A stretch of 64,000 nt of DNA from Secundilactobacillus folii (lineage in GTDB: Bacteria; Bacillota; Bacilli; Lactobacillales; Lactobacillaceae): positions 124,001-188,000 of the forward strand of contig NZ_WNJO01000005.1 of NCBI RefSeq assembly GCF_009720675.1. Direction: 5' to 3'. Made by a program: the position numbers and the translations under genes. Below the pieces are notes generated by a model that was given only the letters and a program-made list of their open reading frames with translations, made no database searches and was not told where the DNA came from. This document shows, one piece after another, positions 60,940 through 64,000 of this stretch; position 1 is the stretch's first letter; the number at the start of each line of letters is the position of its first letter.

Positions 60940-62694
60940 TCAGTCTTTGCTATCTTCTTTACCGAACAGTTCATCGGCCCCTTTCATCACGCCGCCGGTG
61001 TTGGCCGAGGTGACCAGATATTGATAACGGGCCAGGTAGCCAAAGCGGACCTTCGGCTTAAACGGCTTGAGTTCCTTGCGTCGGCGGGCGAATTCTTCAT
61101 CTGAGACGTTGACGTTTAGCGTGCGGTTGGTCAAGTCGATGGTAATCTTGTCACCGTTATGAATCATCGCAATCTCGCCACCAGAAGCCGCCTCAGGCGA
61201 CACATGGCCAACACAGATTCCGTGGGTGGCGCCGGAGAAACGTCCGTCGGTGATCAAGGCAACGGTGCGACCCAAACCACGGCCGATGATATCGGAGGTC
61301 GGGTTCAACATTTCTGGCATCCCTGGGCCGCCTTTTGGTCCTTCGTAGCGGATGACGACTACGTCGCCGGCCTTGACCGTGCCGTTATCGATGCCTTCGA
61401 CCGCTTCGTCGTGGGAGTCGAAGCAAACAGCCTTGCCAGTAAACTCATGGATGTCGTCATCGACCCCAGCGACCTTGATAACCGAGCCGTCCTTGGCGAT
61501 GTTGCCATAGAGAACAGACAGGCCACCTTCTGGCGAATAAGCGTTGTCGATGGTGCGGATGACCTCTGGATTCAAAGTGTGCGCGCCAGCGACGTTTTCG
61601 CGCAGGGTCTTGCCGGTGTTGGTCAAGCGATCCGGATGCAAGATTCCGCCGTGTTGGATCAATTCGTTCAAAATGGCTGGAATCCCGCCAGCCGCGTGGA
61701 CTTCTTCCATAGTGTAGGAAGAACTTGGCGCAATCTTGGCGATGTGAGGCGTTTTCTTGGCAATCTCGTTGATGTCTTTTTCAGAATAAGCGATGCCCGC
61801 TTCATGAGCAATCGCCAAGCCGTGCAAAACAGTGTTGGTCGAGCCACCCATCGCCATATCAAGGGCGAAGGCGTCGTCGAGGGCGTCTTTGGTGACGATG
61901 TCGCGTGGCTTGATGTCGTGTTCGACGTTATACATTACCTGCCGAGCGGCCTTCCGGACCAGCTCGCGGCGCTCTTCTGAGGTCGCTAAGGCAGTGCCAT
62001 TAAATGGCAGTGCCAAACCTAGCGCTTCCATCAATGAGTTCATCGAGTTAGCGGTGTACATCCCAGCGCAAGAGCCGCAAGAAGGGCAGGCGTGGCGCTC
62101 GAGTTCGAGGAAATCTTCCTTGGACATCTTGCCATCCTTGAAGGCTCCGACGGCTTCGAAAACTGTTGACAGGGTCGCGGCCTTGCCGTTCGGGTCGATG
62201 CCAGCTTTCATCGGGCCGCCGGAGACGAACGTGCATGGCACGTTCGTCCGCAGGCTAGCCATAATCATGCCTGGCGTGATCTTGTCGCAGTTCGGCATGT
62301 ACAGCACGCCATCAAACCAGTGAGCGTTGATCACGGTTTCGGCGGAATCGGCGATCAGCTCACGACTCGGCAGGGAATAGCGCATTCCAATGTGCCCCAT
62401 AGCGATCCCGTCGTCAACCCCGATTGTGTTGAATTCGAACGGAATGCCACCAGCCTTTCGGATTTCTTCTTTGGCGATGTCCGCCAACTCACGCAGATGC
62501 ACATGGCCGGGAACAATCTCTATGTAAGAGTTGCAGATGGCGATGAAGGGTTTCTTCATGTCCTCTGGGTTTTTCACCTTCCCGGTCGCATATAATAAGC
62601 TGCGGCCAGGCGCCCGGTCGACGCCGACGGTGATTTCATCACTGCGTTTTTGCATGTCGTCGCCGCTGAGATTAAAGTTCAACGTATCACTCAT
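60940..62694 (-). CDS. ilvD: Dihydroxy-acid dehydratase
   Basis: A 584-residue IlvD/Edd-family enzyme, converting dihydroxy-acids to 2-keto acids for valine, isoleucine and pantothenate synthesis. Cluster and substrate motifs: [57 protein letters not shown] and [20 protein letters not shown]. The first 15 residues before [20 protein letters not shown] are an ordinary variable N-terminus. No other ilv gene is near and no T-box leader is seen in the upstream 200 bp. Confidence 0.96.
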   Translation of the reverse strand: MSDTLNFNLSGDDMQKRSDEITVGVDRAPGRSLLYATGKVKNPEDMKKPFIAICNSYIEIVPGHVHLRELADIAKEEIRKAGGIPFEFNTIGVDDGIAMGHIGMRYSLPSRELIADSAETVINAHWFDGVLYMPNCDKITPGMIMASLRTNVPCTFVSGGPMKAGIDPNGKAATLSTVFEAVGAFKDGKMSKEDFLELERHACPSCGSCAGMYTANSMNSLMEALGLALPFNGTALATSEERRELVRKAARQVMYNVEHDIKPRDIVTKDALDDAFALDMAMGGSTNTVLHGLAIAHEAGIAYSEKDINEIAKKTPHIAKIAPSSSYTMEEVHAAGGIPAILNELIQHGGILHPDRLTNTGKTLRENVAGAHTLNPEVIRTIDNAYSPEGGLSVLYGNIAKDGSVIKVAGVDDDIHEFTGKAVCFDSHDEAVEGIDNGTVKAGDVVVIRYEGPKGGPGMPEMLNPTSDIIGRGLGRTVALITDGRFSGATHGICVGHVSPEAASGGEIAMIHNGDKITIDLTNRTLNVNVSDEEFARRRKELKPFKPKVRFGYLARYQYLVTSANTGGVMKGADELFGKEDSKD

Positions 62695-63306
62695 TCTGAG
62701 TCACCTTCCTTTTGATTATCGACTTCTTAAGTCGTAGACAATGATAATTTTATCATCGATCTCTAATGTGTCAACATAAAATCTAATTTGTTTTTAATCT
62801 GACTCCAAGCCGAAGGCAGTAATCTTTGGGATTTTCGCCTTTCAAAAAATTTTGAGAACAAAAAAGGCAGTGGCTACGACTCCCCAAAAGGGCGCTACGA
62901 TATTTGGAGTTGATAGACATCTTGCCTGCTAAATCCTTTTCCTATACTTTTTTGTTCGAGCTTAACTTGGACACAAAAAAAGACACCACATTGTTCCTTG
63001 CGCTCACCGTTTCGACCAGCGAAAAGAAAGTGCAGTGAATATGTGGTGTTTCCTACTAAAAAGTCTATCCGATTAGTTTTAGAAATGGCAGAACGAAACA
63101 TCAATTTTACTCAAGATGCCGAAAGTAAACAGCTTCATGAGACTGAAGCACTGGTCTACTACGTGCAAATCAAAACAAAACCAAGTCGTTGACTAAAGTG
63201 TGGTTATGTCGGCCATCTTGTCCGCTAGTATCAAAATTATCGTCGTAATTTTGATACTTCTTTTTTTGGATATTTGACGAAGAGCCATCTTTAAAAATGA
63301 ATTTTA
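62695..63306 (+). mobile_element. Gap with remnant of a second ISL3-type element
   Basis: A 612-bp gap. 62695-63080 has no gene; ACACCACAT and ATGTGGTGT near 62980-63050 form a long-range inverted repeat. From ATG 63085 to about 63226 the plus frame reads MAERNINFTQDAESKQLHET and then KTKPSR, TGA, LKCGYVGHLVR: the N-terminus of an ISL3 transposase with its zinc finger, the TGA replacing a Cys. It is joined directly to an ISL3 right end (63261-63286, ATATTTGACGAAGAGCC). The transposase middle is deleted. Confidence 0.5.
63227..63268 (+). terminator. Perfect hairpin with T-tract inside the IS remnant
   Basis: AGTATCAAAATTA/TAATTTTGATACT (63227-63239, 63246-63258), 6-nt loop, then TC-T7. Confidence 0.6.
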
Positions 63307-63471
63307 TTAGAACGCTTTTTTCTTCGCCTTATCCGCCATTCGTTTGACCTCACAGTCGTAATCGCAGGCCGCACATTTGCCCTGTCGTGACCGCTTGATT
63401 GCGCGGTAGATCTGGTAGCCGGCAAAGCCAAAGATAGCAGCAATAATAATGATGTTAACAATGAGTCCCAT
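63307..63471 (-). CDS. FeoB-associated Cys-rich membrane protein
   Basis: A 54-residue protein: one membrane helix (LIVNIIIIAAIFGFAGYQIY), then a basic region and the cysteine cluster KCAACDYDC, ending in a Lys-rich tail. Size, topology and position right after feoB match the small FeoB-associated Cys-rich family (PF12669), thought to assist ferrous iron uptake. AGGGATC lies before the ATG (63471). It lies 13 bp downstream of feoB on the same strand. Confidence 0.88.
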   Translation of the reverse strand: MGLIVNIIIIAAIFGFAGYQIYRAIKRSRQGKCAACDYDCEVKRMADKAKKKAF

Positions 63472-63484
63472 ATGATCCCTCTTT

Positions 63485-64000
63485 TCAGGCTAATAACGAG
63501 CCAATTTGGAAAATTAAGAATGCCAGTCCATAACTAATGACTAAACCAGAAACCACAGAATATGCCGCCCATTTTGCTGACCCGGTCTCAGATTTAATGG
63601 TACCGATGGTTGCAAAACAGGGAATGTACAAAAGAATGAAGACCAATAGCGCATAGGCGGAGAGGGTGGTGAAGCTGCCACTAAGGACGCCGATTAACGC
63701 TGCTTGATTACTGGTGTGGAAGAGCACCATCATGCTGGAACTGATAACTTCCTTCGCCAAAACGCCAGTCAAAAGTGCACTGATTGGCTGCCAAGTCGTC
63801 ACACCCATTGGCCGAAAGATCGGTAATAAAATCTTGCCAAGGTTGGCAGCAAAGCTTTGATTAATGCCAGTCACGTAACCGTGAACGCCAAAGTTTGAGA
63901 GCAGCCAGATCAGGACGGTCCCAGCAAAGATTATGGTACCAGCCTTTTTAATAAAGCCTTTGCCCTTATCCCAGGTGCCGTGCCAGATGATATCAAGGCG
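63485..64000 (-). CDS. feoB: Ferrous iron transport protein B (C-terminal part)
   Basis: The last 172 residues of FeoB: the membrane part with IIFAGTVLIWLLSNFG, QPISALLTGVLAKEVISSSM (Gate-type permease motif), LLVFILLYIPCFATIGTIKSE (conserved PC in the helix) and a final hydrophobic segment. The N-terminal G domain lies beyond the window. Imports Fe2+, which would feed the Fe-S and heme needs of nitrate respiration and IlvD. Confidence 0.93.
   Translation of the reverse strand, partial: RLDIIWHGTWDKGKGFIKKAGTIIFAGTVLIWLLSNFGVHGYVTGINQSFAANLGKILLPIFRPMGVTTWQPISALLTGVLAKEVISSSMMVLFHTSNQAALIGVLSGSFTTLSAYALLVFILLYIPCFATIGTIKSETGSAKWAAYSVVSGLVISYGLAFLIFQIGSLLA

Noticed and set aside
61159-61980. 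A 273-codon plus-strand frame antisense to ilvD
   Set aside because: It is the mirror of a highly conserved ilvD coding region; it has no family motifs and no ribosome binding site.

Overview
The window comes from a low-to-medium GC Gram-positive bacterium, almost certainly a Lactobacillaceae member. Supporting signs are strong AGGAGG ribosome binding sites, frequent TTG/GTG starts, HelD, a type I CoaA, S-layer-like debris, ISL3-type insertion sequence debris and a lactobacillus-style narGHJI/nreABC/molybdenum-cofactor locus.

Layout. 1-11.4 kb is core: a histidine phosphatase, a CPA2 cation/proton antiporter, helD, a hydrolase-padR-MFS operon, an odd SDR, coaA and guaA. 11.3-22.6 kb is a genomic island in the 3' end of guaA, bounded by a 16-bp near-perfect repeat. 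The guaA-type terminator lies beyond the right repeat. The mobility genes (MobT/Rep_trans relaxase, DUF3173 excisionase, tyrosine integrase) are all broken. So is a left-hand defence cluster that reads as a decayed ABC-three-component-like system (Cap4/DUF4297-like nuclease, middle component, coiled-coil ABC ATPase with a CxxC hook). The only intact cargo is a three-gene restriction-modification operon whose adenine methyltransferase is split between polypeptides. Just outside the island is a collapsed type I-E CRISPR array (two repeats, one spacer).

23-36 kb is accessory metabolism and signalling: a DNA-entry-type nuclease, SDRs, flavodoxin, two tandem aldo-keto reductases with a divergent LysR, a MerR/SDR pair with a textbook 19-bp-spacer promoter, and a NarL-type two-component system beside a MacB-like ABC transporter.

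36.5-56.7 kb is an anaerobic nitrate respiration locus. One strand carries moeB-moaB-moeA-(mobB-moaC fusion)-mobA-small ORF-nreA-nreB-nreC, followed by an operon of three poorly known proteins. One of these is a trans-prenyltransferase-like protein lacking both Asp-rich motifs. The other strand carries narGHJI, two unrecognised proteins, and, after a convergent metal-complex binding lipoprotein, a canonical polyprenyl diphosphate synthase. The divergent moeB-narG region holds tandem repeats, nested inverted repeats and candidate NreC sites. The genes fit together as: NreABC senses oxygen/nitrate, the mo genes build Mo-bisMGD, NarJ matures NarGHI, and the prenyl synthase(s) may supply a quinone side chain.

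56.7-64 kb is S-layer and ISL3 debris, a BASS transporter, a SufT-like protein, ilvD and the end of a feo locus. No rRNA or tRNA genes were seen.
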